This document shows, piece by piece, positions 1-7,759 of a stretch of DNA of 64,000 nucleotides; position 1 is the stretch's first letter; each line of letters opens with the position of its first letter. Both the position numbers and the translations under genes were made by a program. The notes beneath the pieces were generated by a model that was not told where the DNA came from, made no database searches, and worked only from the letters and a program-made list of their open reading frames with translations. Source of the DNA: Dyadobacter subterraneus (lineage in GTDB: Bacteria > Bacteroidota > Bacteroidia > Cytophagales > Spirosomataceae); assembly GCF_015221875.1 (NCBI RefSeq), contig NZ_JACYGY010000001.1:1364001-1428000 (forward strand), in the 5' to 3' direction.

Positions 1-270
1 GATGATATCGGAGGCTAACAACTGTTTTACCACTTCGTCTGAAAAACGAATAGATTCTTTTTCTTCGGTTGTCAGCTTATCCCCCGGGATAAAAAATGTA
101 CGAAGTACGTCAGCGTTAAGATGCGGGATTTTGATATCTACCAGATTTACTTCTTCCACAGTACTACCGGGATATTTGTCCTGAATTTTTTCAACAATGA
201 CGTGACCAAGTTTGATGCTGTAAGACTCATTGCCTTGTACACTTGACATTAAATGAAGGATGCGTTTCAT
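1..270 (-). CDS. FMN-dependent NADH-azoreductase, N-terminal part (runs off the left edge)
   Basis: The reverse strand reads from ATG at 270 and stays open to base 1, giving about 90 residues that begin MKRILHLMSSVQGNESYSIK. This matches the flavodoxin-like N-terminus of the AzoR/AcpD family: a first beta strand, then a Ser-rich FMN-phosphate loop (SSVQGNESYS). Family members are about 200 residues, so a little over half lies outside the window. These cytosolic enzymes use NAD(P)H and FMN to reduce quinones and azo compounds. The gene is transcribed away from the HxlR regulator at 484, and the spacer carries inverted repeats, so control by that regulator is likely (inference). Confidence 0.8.
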   Translation of the reverse strand, partial: MKRILHLMSSVQGNESYSIKLGHVIVEKIQDKYPGSTVEEVNLVDIKIPHLNADVLRTFFIPGDKLTTEEKESIRFSDEVVKQLLASDII

Positions 271-424
271 AAGAAAATATTTTAATTGTTATCATTTTTA
301 AGTCTCGGGACAATAGGACGAATAGTACATTTTAAGGCCTTTTTTATCAGCTGCCATATTTGTTTTGTCCTGTTATTGTGCCCGAATTATCACGGACAAA
401 AGTATGGTTACCGGGTGATCAAAA

Positions 425-478
425 GTTACTACTTACCCAAAGGAAAGCGGTTACTTTTGGGTAAGTGCTTTATCTTTG
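425..478. promoter_or_regulatory. HxlR-type inverted repeats and -7 box between azoreductase and regulator
   Basis: CTTACCCAAAG (432-442) and CTTTTGGGTAAG (454-465) form an inverted repeat with one extra T. A half-like GTTACT lies just upstream at 425. A Bacteroidota -7 element TATCTTTG (TAnnTTTG) follows at 471-478, only 5 bases before the ATG at 484, so the mRNA may have almost no leader. Similar GTTAC elements precede the second HxlR gene at 3075. Confidence 0.55.
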
Positions 479-483
479 TAACT

Positions 484-864
484 ATGGAAATCCTGGAAAA
501 TGACGCAATTCCGGACACAGTAGAATGTGCCGGATCACTTAAAAATGTAATTGATGCGCTGTATGTGCTGAATGGGAAATGGAAGCTGCCGCTCATTCTT
601 AGCCTGGTGAAATCTTCTAAGCGTTTTAATGAGATTCAGAATGAAGTTGGTGGGATATCATCCAAAATACTGGCTAAGGAATTAAAGCATTTGGAGCTGA
701 ATGATTTTATCACTCGGAATGTATATCCGACCACACCGGTAACCATCATTTACGAGGCAACGGATTACAGCCGAACTTTACAAAGTGTGATGAGAGAATT
801 GAGTGCCTGGGGTGGGCAACACCGTGAAAAGGTGAAGCTGGGTATGCAAAAACAATTGGTGTGA
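484..864 (+). CDS. HxlR-family winged-helix transcriptional regulator
   Basis: This 126-residue protein has the HxlR (DUF24) winged-helix pattern: Cys near residue 15 (VECAGSL), then LNGKWKLPLILSL, a recognition helix around SSKILAKELKHLE, and a wing ending in a Tyr-rich strand. The frame is open farther upstream, but ATG 484 is chosen because the family is 110-130 residues long and because inverted repeats and a -7 box lie directly upstream. HxlR proteins commonly sense electrophiles, quinones or oxidants and control a divergent oxidoreductase, here the azoreductase at 270. It converges on the SDR gene ending at 987. Confidence 0.85.
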   Translation: MEILENDAIPDTVECAGSLKNVIDALYVLNGKWKLPLILSLVKSSKRFNEIQNEVGGISSKILAKELKHLELNDFITRNVYPTTPVTIIYEATDYSRTLQSVMRELSAWGGQHREKVKLGMQKQLV

Positions 865-893
865 GAGAAAATTAATTCCACTCAGTAAATAAT

Positions 894-934
894 AAAACCC
901 CAAAAATAGCCATTTTGACTAATCCAGGGGTTTT
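894..934. terminator. Bidirectional hairpin between convergent genes
   Basis: AAAACCCC (894-901) pairs with GGGGTTTT (927-934) across a 25-base loop. It lies between the stop at 864 and the minus-strand stop at 987, with T-rich flanks in both directions. Confidence 0.5.
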
Positions 935-986
935 AAAATAATTATGAAATCGTGGTATGTTGTTGAATACTCTTTTGGGTTTCAGC

Positions 987-1724
987 TTACCATGGACAAT
1001 TAGCCGGTTCCGGAAAATATTCTTCACTGAAAAATTTTCCGGTTGGTCCATCCTCGCCAATCAACGCATACTTGGCAATACGTTGTCCCGCCTCTTCGGC
1101 TGTGCTGGTACCCTGGTAACCCGTAAAATCCGTCCTGGTCCAACCCGGACAAACTGCGTTGACTTTGAACGGCGTATCAAGAAGTTCGTAAGCAAGATTG
1201 ACCGTGTACATATTCAGCGCCGACTTGGACGATTGATAGGCCACATATCTCGTGGGATAATTATTACCTGATAAATTGGCAGCAAGCGTAAGTGAGGCCA
1301 TGCTTGTGCTTACATTCACGATCCTTGGTGCGGGAGATTTTTTCAATAAATCTATAAAAGCCTGTGTCACGGCAATCACACCGAAAACATTGGTTTCATA
1401 AACTGTTTTAAACGCATCAATTGTTGTTTCAAGCGCCGATTGCTGACGCACTCCGGAAATGCCTGCATTATTGACCAGCACATCTAAAACCTGTGTTTTT
1501 TCGCCAATGGTTGCACGGGCAGCATTGATTGATTCCTGATTTGTTACATCAAGCTGAATGGCTTCAATGTTGTCAAATCCTTCTGCTTTGAATTTTTCTG
1601 CGGCTTTTAAACCATTTTCCAAACTACGGCTGGCTAAATAAACAAAGAATCCGTTGCCGGCGAGTATTTTTGCTACTTCATTGCCGATTCCTTTATTACC
1701 TCCTGTTACTAATGCTGATTTCAT
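987..1724 (-). CDS. Short-chain dehydrogenase/reductase (SDR)
   Basis: This 245-residue classical SDR has the NAD(P) Rossmann motif TGGNKGIG at 7-14, the structural NNAG at 85-88, Ser139 or Ser142 as the catalytic serine, and YQSSK at 163-167 with the Tyr-Lys pair. PGWTRTDF around 194-200 is typical of carbonyl-reductase-like SDRs, so NADPH-dependent carbonyl reduction in the cytosol is the most likely activity; the substrate is unknown. It lies 70 bp downstream of the AraC gene (start 2673) on the same strand and is probably its target or operon partner. Confidence 0.85.
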   Translation of the reverse strand: MKSALVTGGNKGIGNEVAKILAGNGFFVYLASRSLENGLKAAEKFKAEGFDNIEAIQLDVTNQESINAARATIGEKTQVLDVLVNNAGISGVRQQSALETTIDAFKTVYETNVFGVIAVTQAFIDLLKKSPAPRIVNVSTSMASLTLAANLSGNNYPTRYVAYQSSKSALNMYTVNLAYELLDTPFKVNAVCPGWTRTDFTGYQGTSTAEEAGQRIAKYALIGEDGPTGKFFSEEYFPEPANCPW

Positions 1725-1794
1725 TTTACAAACTGTTTAAAACTAACGAAGCAAAATTAGTCAGCGAGAAAACAGCCGGAATGGACAAATCATT

Positions 1795-2673
1795 TTACTT
1801 ACTGGACAAATCGCGTAGGTCTGCTAAAAATGTACTTACGCTCTTACCTGTGCTTTTTTTGAAAAGCCTTGAAAAATAATCCGGGTCATTAAAGCCCAGT
1901 TCGTAAGCCAGTTCCTTTACAGAAACGGAGGAATAATGCAGTTTCCGCTGCGCTTCCAGCATAAGACGGTTTGTCAACCATTCCTTTGGCGACAGCCCGG
2001 AAAATTCTTTTACAATACCATAAAGACTGCTCGTTGTCATAGCCAGATTTTCGGCTATGGTATGCACATCTTGCTGTTCGGTAAGGTGCGTTTCTACGGC
2101 CAGTCTAAACTCGACAAATTTGGACATTTTGGGGTCCGTAATGATTTCCTGATTGCTGTGCTCGAAGTAAGCGCTGTTGAACTCGGTTAATAAGGCATTT
2201 AAATGTGCCAGAATAATTTCAGCAGGTTTTTGCTTTCCGGAAGAATGAAGCAGTTGAAATAAAATAGAGAAAACAGCCTTTACACGTTGTTTGGAAACAG
2301 GGTCAAACGTGATTGTATTTGTATTCAACGGATTGAACAAAAATGGAAAAGACTGCGGAAGCAACGACAAGGTGTTTTCATTAAATCCGATTTTATACCC
2401 TTTTGTGTCATTATTTTTTGGAGGATTGGTGAAGATTTGATTGGGCAAGCCAAAAACCAGTTGACTGTCAGAAATGGTAATATCTTGTAAATCAACTTTA
2501 TAAGTTTCACATCCCTGATCTAAAAACACAAAACAATAATGAGCAAGCTTGTGCGGTTGAAGAAGTTTTTGTAAAATATCATCTGGCAGCGCTATGGCAC
2601 AATTCTCATTTACCGTAAGCGACAACTTATCGTGGTGTGTAAAACTGGCTAATAATCCCTTAGTTTCCTGCAT
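1795..2673 (-). CDS. AraC-family transcriptional regulator
   Basis: This 292-residue protein has an N-terminal cupin-like sensing region (about 1-180) and a C-terminal double helix-turn-helix (about 195-290). The first helix pair is around TIAENLAMTTSSLYGIVKEF. The second carries the family signature SVKELAYELGFNDPDYFSRLFKKSTG. It precedes the SDR gene at 987-1724 on the same strand with a short gap, so local control of that gene is likely. The ligand cannot be told from sequence. Confidence 0.88.
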   Translation of the reverse strand: MQETKGLLASFTHHDKLSLTVNENCAIALPDDILQKLLQPHKLAHYCFVFLDQGCETYKVDLQDITISDSQLVFGLPNQIFTNPPKNNDTKGYKIGFNENTLSLLPQSFPFLFNPLNTNTITFDPVSKQRVKAVFSILFQLLHSSGKQKPAEIILAHLNALLTEFNSAYFEHSNQEIITDPKMSKFVEFRLAVETHLTEQQDVHTIAENLAMTTSSLYGIVKEFSGLSPKEWLTNRLMLEAQRKLHYSSVSVKELAYELGFNDPDYFSRLFKKSTGKSVSTFLADLRDLSSK

Positions 2674-2718
2674 TGCTTGTTTTGTATTTTACAAAGTTAA
2701 GAGTTGGAAGACTGGCTA

Positions 2719-3075
2719 CTATGGAATAACCGGGTCCCAGGTTTCTCTGGTTGCCGGATCTTCCATCTGGACTCCCCAATCAAACATCGCTTTTAATACC
2801 GGTATCAGCGTTTTTCCCCGTTCACTTAATTCATATTCCACACGCGGAGGTTTTTCCTGAAACTGGTGCCGCAGAATTAATCCATCTTCAAGAAGTTCAT
2901 TGAGTTGTTGCGTTAATATCTTCCGTGAGATATCAGGTATTAACATCGTCAATTTCCCAAAACGCACCCTGCCATTAATCAGCCTGATCAGAATAATGGG
3001 TTTCCATTTGCCTCCAATATAGCTTACAGTACGTACGACGGCGCAATTGAACGGATTGTTATGAATTTTTTTCAT
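2719..3075 (-). CDS. HxlR-family winged-helix transcriptional regulator
   Basis: This 118-residue protein has the family hallmark Cys11 (NPFNCAVVRTVSYIGGKWKPII), then a winged helix with LTQQLNELLEDGLI and the wing YELSERGKTLIPVL. The single N-terminal cysteine is the usual redox or electrophile sensor in HxlR proteins (family knowledge). It is divergent from the SDR gene at 3196. The 120-bp spacer holds several GTTAC half-sites and a long palindrome, so it probably controls both itself and that SDR. Confidence 0.88.
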   Translation of the reverse strand: MKKIHNNPFNCAVVRTVSYIGGKWKPIILIRLINGRVRFGKLTMLIPDISRKILTQQLNELLEDGLILRHQFQEKPPRVEYELSERGKTLIPVLKAMFDWGVQMEDPATRETWDPVIP

Positions 3076-3076
3076 T

Positions 3077-3124
3077 GGTTACTTTTATGTTACCACTTAT
3101 TAGCTTTGGTTACGCTTTTGTAAC
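3077..3124. promoter_or_regulatory. Cluster of GTTAC half-sites upstream of HxlR gene
   Basis: GGTTAC (3077), GTTACC (3089), GGTTAC (3108) and GTAAC (3120) are packed directly before the minus-strand ATG at 3075. The last two form GTTAC-N6-GTAAC. The same half-site occurs before the HxlR gene at 484. Autoregulation is inferred. Confidence 0.45.
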
Positions 3125-3157
3125 TACCAATTTTGTCATATCACAAACTGATTAAAA

Positions 3158-3190
3158 ATTACTTTGGTTTCTTTACGAAACAAAAGTAAT
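3158..3190. promoter_or_regulatory. Long palindrome overlapping the SDR promoter
   Basis: The left arm ATTACTTTGGTTTC (3158-3171) and right arm GAAACAAAAGTAAT (3177-3190) are complementary at 13 of 14 positions across a 5-base spacer. The repeat ends 5 bases before the ATG at 3196. This is a strong candidate operator for the divergent HxlR protein. Confidence 0.6.
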
Positions 3191-3195
3191 TAAAA

Positions 3196-3990
3196 ATGGA
3201 AAATATACAGAATCAGACCCAGGAACTGGAAGGAAGGATTGCCCTTGTAACAGGTGGAACCAAAGGAATAGGCAAGGCTATTGCCGATAGATTAACACAG
3301 GCCGGAGCCAAAGTGATTGTAACAGCAAGAAACCAACCCGGCGAAATAGATTTGCAGCATTATTTTATTGCGGCCGACTTATCAGTACCGTCAGACGTGA
3401 CCAAAGTAGCAAACGAGATCCATGAACAATTTGGCGGAGTAGATATTTTGGTCAATAATATGGGCTCCAACACTTTGCCAGGCGGAGGATTTAGCGTGCT
3501 GACAGATGAACACTGGGATCAGGCATTGCAGGTAAATCTTTTGTCATCGGTACGTCTGGACAGAGCCTTATTGCCGAAGATGCTGGAACAAAAAAGTGGT
3601 GTCATTATTCATATTTCCTCAACCAGTGGCATGCTGCCCATTTGGGAATCCACCATGCCATATAGCGCGGCCAAGGCTGCCTTAAATGCTTACAGTAAAA
3701 CACTGTCTGGTGAAGTTGCTGCTCAGGGAGTAAGAGTAATCACGGTTTCTCCGGGATTAAACAAAACGCAGGCGATGGCAACTTTTCTGGAAGATTTGGC
3801 TAAAAGCGCCGGTATTTCTGTTGAACAAATGTCCCAGAATCTTATGGAAAGACTTGGCGGAATACCGCTGGGAAGAATGGCAGACCCTAAGGAAACGGCC
3901 GAATTGGTTAATTTTCTTGTTTCGCCAAGAGCTTCTTATATAACGGGGGCAAATTATATTATTGACGGCGGTAACTTTCCGGTGGTGTAA
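3196..3990 (+). CDS. Short-chain dehydrogenase/reductase (SDR)
   Basis: This 264-residue classical SDR has the cofactor loop TGGTKGIG at 19-26, NNMG at 87-90 in place of NNAG, a catalytic Ser near 141-144 and YSAAK at 156-160. The C-terminal ITGANYIIDGG is typical of 3-oxoacyl-ACP-reductase-like SDRs, though the context does not suggest fatty acid synthesis. A role as an oxidoreductase induced through the neighbouring HxlR protein is inferred from divergent placement and the palindrome touching its start. A perfect terminator follows. Confidence 0.86.
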   Translation: MENIQNQTQELEGRIALVTGGTKGIGKAIADRLTQAGAKVIVTARNQPGEIDLQHYFIAADLSVPSDVTKVANEIHEQFGGVDILVNNMGSNTLPGGGFSVLTDEHWDQALQVNLLSSVRLDRALLPKMLEQKSGVIIHISSTSGMLPIWESTMPYSAAKAALNAYSKTLSGEVAAQGVRVITVSPGLNKTQAMATFLEDLAKSAGISVEQMSQNLMERLGGIPLGRMADPKETAELVNFLVSPRASYITGANYIIDGGNFPVV

Positions 3991-4022
3991 ATTTCACTTT
4001 GCCGGTTTAATAAGGAGATAAA

Positions 4023-4064
4023 AAATGAGCTATTAAAGTCGCGAAAGACTTTAATAGCTCATTT
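4023..4064 (+). terminator. Rho-independent-type terminator after the SDR gene
   Basis: AAATGAGCTATTAAAGTC (4023-4040) pairs perfectly over 18 bp with GACTTTAATAGCTCATTT (4047-4064) around a GCGAAA loop. It can also serve the convergent gene ending at 4165. Confidence 0.8.
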
Positions 4065-4164
4065 ACATTTCCTAAGAAAAAAGATTTTTTGAAAAGTTGT
4101 GAATTGATATCTATATGGAACATAATTCCAAATGACATCAAACTTTATCTTTCTTATTTTTTAA

Positions 4165-4620
4165 TTATGCCTTAGCAGCATCTCTTAAAGCTTTAATCTG
4201 ATCGTGGGCAGAATTAATTCCCTGTGCCTGACTGCGGACAACTTCAACAGCTCCAACCGGAAGATCTTCATCAGCAAGAGCGTCCTGATATGCTTTTTTA
4301 ATTGCATCTTCACCACGTTCCGCTTCTGATAGAATGCTCGCACGGTCGCTGCCTCCAAACAAAGATTTTACATCAATCCATGCACGGTGCAAAGTACCGC
4401 TTACACTGTTACCAGTTTCCACTTCTTCCGCTGAACCAATTATTGCAGCCAATTCTTGTCCGTATTTACGGCTTTGTTCTGCATAACCCTGGAACAATTG
4501 CTTAAGATCAATATTTTCATCTTTAATATCTGCAATTGCTTTTTCAAAACCAGCTACGCGGTCATTATTAATCTCGATTAAATCGTTGATTACTCCTGTT
4601 GCATTTTCTGTTGTTGCCAT
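4165..4620 (-). CDS. PA2169-like/DUF2383 four-helix-bundle protein
   Basis: This 151-residue, all-helical, acidic protein matches the DUF2383 (ferritin-like, PA2169 family) pattern: an opening NDLIEINNDRVAGFEKA, a second helix with LFQGYAEQSRKYGQELA, and later SGTLHRAWIDVKSLFGGSDRASILSEAERGED. Family members are often linked to general stress responses, but no activity is established. ATG 4620 is preferred over the upstream start at 4689, because the added residues would be basic and unlike the family. It is a single-gene unit. Confidence 0.8.
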   Translation of the reverse strand: MATTENATGVINDLIEINNDRVAGFEKAIADIKDENIDLKQLFQGYAEQSRKYGQELAAIIGSAEEVETGNSVSGTLHRAWIDVKSLFGGSDRASILSEAERGEDAIKKAYQDALADEDLPVGAVEVVRSQAQGINSAHDQIKALRDAAKA

Positions 4621-4999
4621 GATAGTTTTTCTATTTTGTTGATGGAATGAAAAGTTAAATAATACCGTGCCAAACTTGTAATTCCTCACATATCTGGGCA
4701 GAATTTATGTTGATCTACAACTTCGCCACTTAAATTAAATTTTAGCTATTTAACCGTGTTGAAGACAATTTGAGCTATAAAATCATTGTATACTCATAAT
4801 ATAACCAGCATTCTTAAACCCTTTTTTTTCGGAAAAAAGATCAGATTTTTAATCTTGGTTTCGGTGAAAATCCTCGTCGTCAACTGCCTCATCTGATCAT
4901 TTTACCTTAAAGAAATCAGGTACTTATACCAAGGATTATTTCAATAAAATGAGAAAAAATTTCTACAAGGAGGTGAGAATTATCGGTTTAGCCATAAAA
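4621..4999. other. Intergenic stretch without a recognisable gene
   Basis: This AT-rich spacer lies between the DUF2383 start and the VOC gene stop. I see no conserved open frame. It holds short hairpin-forming runs (around 4827-4857) and an isolated AAGGAGGTGA at 4967 with no start codon behind it. Confidence 0.5.
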
Positions 5000-5401
5000 T
5001 CAGGATGGGTTAAAAAAGAATACATTCCATCTGTGTCCATCAAGATCGATAAAACCCAATCCATAACCGTAAGGAATTATATCCTTAGGTTCATCATAAA
5101 TCTCTCCACCAAGCCTGACGATTTTTTCGCGCCACTGGTCAACATCCGCTTTACTGTCTGCGGCAATGGTAAAAAGAATTTCAGAACCAACCGAGGTATT
5201 GGAAACAGCATTTCCAGCGCTTACCTTAAACCGATCTTTTCTGAAAAAATGGATGGCAAAATGCGCTTCACTGAAAATGAAACTTGCCAAATCTTCACTG
5301 TCGTTAGGTCCGTTATCCTTGAAACCCAGTTGTCTAAAAAATTGACGGGTTTTTTCCACGTCTTCTACGGGCAGATTTGCCCAAACTTCCATTTTTGACA
5401 T
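5000..5401 (-). CDS. VOC-family (glyoxalase/bleomycin-resistance fold) protein
   Basis: This 133-residue protein has the paired beta-alpha-beta-beta-beta modules of the VOC superfamily. It opens with VWANLPVEDVEKTRQFFRQLG and ends with the second-module strand YGLGFIDLDGHRWNVFFF. VOC proteins bind a metal and act as lyases, dioxygenases or drug-binding proteins; the C-terminal LDGHRW is common in the YaeR/PhnB-like group. Start ATG 5401 is preferred to in-frame starts at 5413 and 5425, because a perfect palindrome (5412-5427) overlaps the latter two and is better read as an operator. Single-gene unit. Confidence 0.78.
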   Translation of the reverse strand: MSKMEVWANLPVEDVEKTRQFFRQLGFKDNGPNDSEDLASFIFSEAHFAIHFFRKDRFKVSAGNAVSNTSVGSEILFTIAADSKADVDQWREKIVRLGGEIYDEPKDIIPYGYGLGFIDLDGHRWNVFFFNPS

Positions 5402-5411
5402 AATATCAATC

Positions 5412-5427
5412 ATTTGGTATACCAAAT
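5412..5427. promoter_or_regulatory. Perfect 16-bp palindrome upstream of the VOC gene
   Basis: ATTTGGTATACCAAAT is fully self-complementary. A second half-like TATACCAAAA lies at 5441. The spacing from the ATG at 5401 fits an operator for a dimeric repressor that is not encoded next door. Confidence 0.6.
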
Positions 5428-5514
5428 CGAATGAAAAAAATATACCAAAACGATGATCTCCTGAATGGAGACCATTGTTTTGGTACAGCAGCTGTTATTT
5501 GTAATCTCAATCAT

Positions 5515-5565
5515 TTTGAAGCAATTTAAATTTTACTTTACTTTGTCTATATAATTAGTATACTA
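5515..5565 (+). promoter_or_regulatory. Promoter plus GTCTAT-N7-ATAGAC-type operator, copy 1
   Basis: A -33 TTTG (5515-5518) is followed after 20 bases by a -7 TACTTTG (5539-5545), whose last G starts the operator GTCTAT-ATAATTA-GTATAC (5545-5563), then TA. The left arm matches the consensus and the right arm has two changes. It precedes the hypothetical gene-sulfatase-SDR operon. Three further copies at 8699, 13881 and 39830 share the same architecture. Confidence 0.7.
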
Positions 5566-5699
5566 ATGTCAATAAAATTGCCAGCTTTGCTAAAAGTCAG
5601 TAGAATATCCTGATGACAGAAGGTGATATCAAGACATACACATAAAACGATAACAGATGTTTTACGAAAAAAATATACAGGCTAACGCTGGACAGGGAA

Positions 5700-6047
5700 G
5701 TGAAAATCTGTCTTTGGGGAACGCCCTCAAAGCGACATAACGAGATCTTCGTAAAATTTGAATTTTTGATAAAAGATTCAGAGGAAAATCATTTTCACGC
5801 TCCAATCGGTCCTGATCATCCCAAATTCTGGAAACTCAAAGGACTGGATGCGGAAAAAGTACAGCTTCTGCAAATGGAATACTGTGGCATTTCCAGAAAA
5901 CAACTTTACAAGGCAATGAACGAATTCAATGCTTTGGCCGGTCCTGGCTTTATTGTCACCTATAATGTCAAAATTCAAGAGCGGATAAAAAGTTTAAAAG
6001 GAATCCGTCTGACACAATTGAGTAAAGTAATGATTAATGCCCGTTAA
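5700..6047 (+). CDS. Conserved-looking hypothetical protein of the sulfatase operon, possible 5' frameshift
   Basis: From GTG 5700 this gives 115 residues with no family I recognise. It is a soluble, mixed alpha/beta protein with HFHAPIGPDHPKFWKLKGLD in the middle and a basic C-terminus. The frame is open upstream to a stop at 5643 but has no ATG. An ATG at 5657 sits one frame off: removing one A from the A7 run at 5667-5673 would join it and give MFYEKIYRLTLDREVKICLW. So the true start may be ATG 5657 with a frameshift or sequence error. It lies under the 5545 operator and 44 bp upstream of the sulfatase. Confidence 0.55.
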   Translation: MKICLWGTPSKRHNEIFVKFEFLIKDSEENHFHAPIGPDHPKFWKLKGLDAEKVQLLQMEYCGISRKQLYKAMNEFNALAGPGFIVTYNVKIQERIKSLKGIRLTQLSKVMINAR

Positions 6048-6091
6048 GTAAAAATAACAATCTGTCAAATACAAAATTACCTTCTCTATAA

Positions 6092-7711
6092 ATGGCCTTA
6101 ACAGTTCGAAAACGCGTTGTTCTTTTTTCATCATTGATCATAATTTCCAGTGCTGCGGCTTATCTTTTCTGGCCTCTGACCAGTGACGAATTTGATATTA
6201 TTCCCGACAAAAAAGCAATTGCTGAAAAGCAGAAATTCCTGGAAGAAAAACCTGCGACTACTGATCATGAAAAACCCAATATCATTGTTTTGGTTGCAGA
6301 TGATCTGGGTAAAACCGATTTGCCGCTCTATGGAAATAAAGTAGTTGAAACACCAAATATTAACGCTTTGGGCAGAGAAGGAGCCGTTTTTAATGAAGCT
6401 TATGTTTCCGCACCCATATGCTCGCCATCCAGAGCGGGACTTTTGACGGGCCGTTATCAGCAGCGTTTTGGATATGAACTTCAACCTGTTAACCGGTATC
6501 TGAACAACAGGTTTTTGAAGCTGATCGTTAATAATACTTTTGATCTTCAGGAGCTCGAATTTGAGGATATGAAAAAGGTGCCCGATCAGGCTGCAATTGC
6601 AAAACAAGGACTTCCGGTTCAGGAAATCACCATTGCAGATCTTTTAAAAAAGAATGGATACCAAACTGGTATCATTGGTAAATGGCATCAGGGTTACAGC
6701 GAGGAATTTCTTCCTTTGAAACGTGGATTTGACTATCATTATGGTTTTTATGAAGCATTCTCATGGTTTGCCGATACGAGCAAAACCATTAATTCCCGTA
6801 ACACTGGAGTGATGGATTCTCATATCTGGGAGCAGGGAAATTCCGGGCCGGCGCAAAAGAGAAGAAATAATGACGTTATTCAGGTTGATGAATTTTATAC
6901 GAATGCACTGGCACGGGAGGCCAAACAGTTTATTGAAAAAAATAAGAAAAAACCATTTTTCCTTTACGTTCCTTTTAACGCGCCGCACACACCTTTCCAG
7001 GCTTTGACCAGGGATGTCAACAAATACAAAGCCAAGGGCGTGACTGATTTAAACAAGGCAATTTATTATTCGCTGATCACAGGTCTGGACAGTGCGGTCG
7101 GGCAGATTCATGACCAGGTCAAAGTGCTTGGACTGGAAGAGAATACGTTAATATTTTTTCTCAGTGATAATGGTGGCGCCACTTATACCAAGGCAACGGA
7201 TAATGCTCCGCTTCGGGGTGGCAAAATGTCACTTTATGAAGGAGGTATCAATGTTCCCTTTGTTGTAAAATGGAAAGGGAAAATAAATCCGGGTCAAATC
7301 GTGAATTCGCCGGTAAGTTCGCTGGATATTTTTGCAACCGCCGCTGCGGTAACGGGTTCAACGTTGCCAGCTTCAAGAAGTTACGATGGTGTGAATCTGA
7401 TTCCTTACCTCAACGAAACAAATAAAACTTCACCGCACCAAAGCTTGTACTGGCGTTCGGGCGTAAACAGGGCGATCAGAAAAGGTGACTGGAAACTTGT
7501 CTTAAATGCAAAAGATAATCTTACCTTACTTTTCAATTTGAAAGATGACAAATCCGAGCTGAAAAATCTGGCTCAGGGAAATCCGGCGAAAGTGACAGAG
7601 TTAAAAACCGATCTTGCCGTTTGGGAAAAGAATCTGATAAAACCACTTTGGCCTGGAACCGGATATTACAAAAACTATTTTGACGGCAAACTGGACCGTT
7701 TTTCTCTATAA
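6092..7711 (+). CDS. Formylglycine-dependent sulfatase (type I)
   Basis: This 539-residue alkaline-phosphatase-fold sulfatase has Cys110 in CSPSRAGLLTG, the motif converted to formylglycine. The metal-binding strand is PNIIVLVADDLGKTD at 62-76. KWHQG, a central NAPHTPF and LSDNGGAT complete the usual active site. An N-terminal hydrophobic segment (about 9-29) followed by a charged linker suggests a membrane anchor or signal peptide, so it acts in the periplasm or at the cell surface. It hydrolyses a sulfate ester of unknown identity. The Cys-type site needs a maturation enzyme, and none is encoded here. It is co-directional with the SDR at 7760 and under the 5545 operator. Confidence 0.92.
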   Translation: MALTVRKRVVLFSSLIIISSAAAYLFWPLTSDEFDIIPDKKAIAEKQKFLEEKPATTDHEKPNIIVLVADDLGKTDLPLYGNKVVETPNINALGREGAVFNEAYVSAPICSPSRAGLLTGRYQQRFGYELQPVNRYLNNRFLKLIVNNTFDLQELEFEDMKKVPDQAAIAKQGLPVQEITIADLLKKNGYQTGIIGKWHQGYSEEFLPLKRGFDYHYGFYEAFSWFADTSKTINSRNTGVMDSHIWEQGNSGPAQKRRNNDVIQVDEFYTNALAREAKQFIEKNKKKPFFLYVPFNAPHTPFQALTRDVNKYKAKGVTDLNKAIYYSLITGLDSAVGQIHDQVKVLGLEENTLIFFLSDNGGATYTKATDNAPLRGGKMSLYEGGINVPFVVKWKGKINPGQIVNSPVSSLDIFATAAAVTGSTLPASRSYDGVNLIPYLNETNKTSPHQSLYWRSGVNRAIRKGDWKLVLNAKDNLTLLFNLKDDKSELKNLAQGNPAKVTELKTDLAVWEKNLIKPLWPGTGYYKNYFDGKLDRFSL

Positions 7712-7759
7712 ATATCTATTGCTTTATTTTCATTTTCAAGCTGCTTTTTTTAATCCGTT

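Noticed and set aside
4966..4976. AAGGAGGTGA, a perfect Shine-Dalgarno-like sequence
   Set aside because: No start codon follows at a suitable distance, and it lies at the 3' end of a gene on the other strand. Bacteroidota rarely use such sites.
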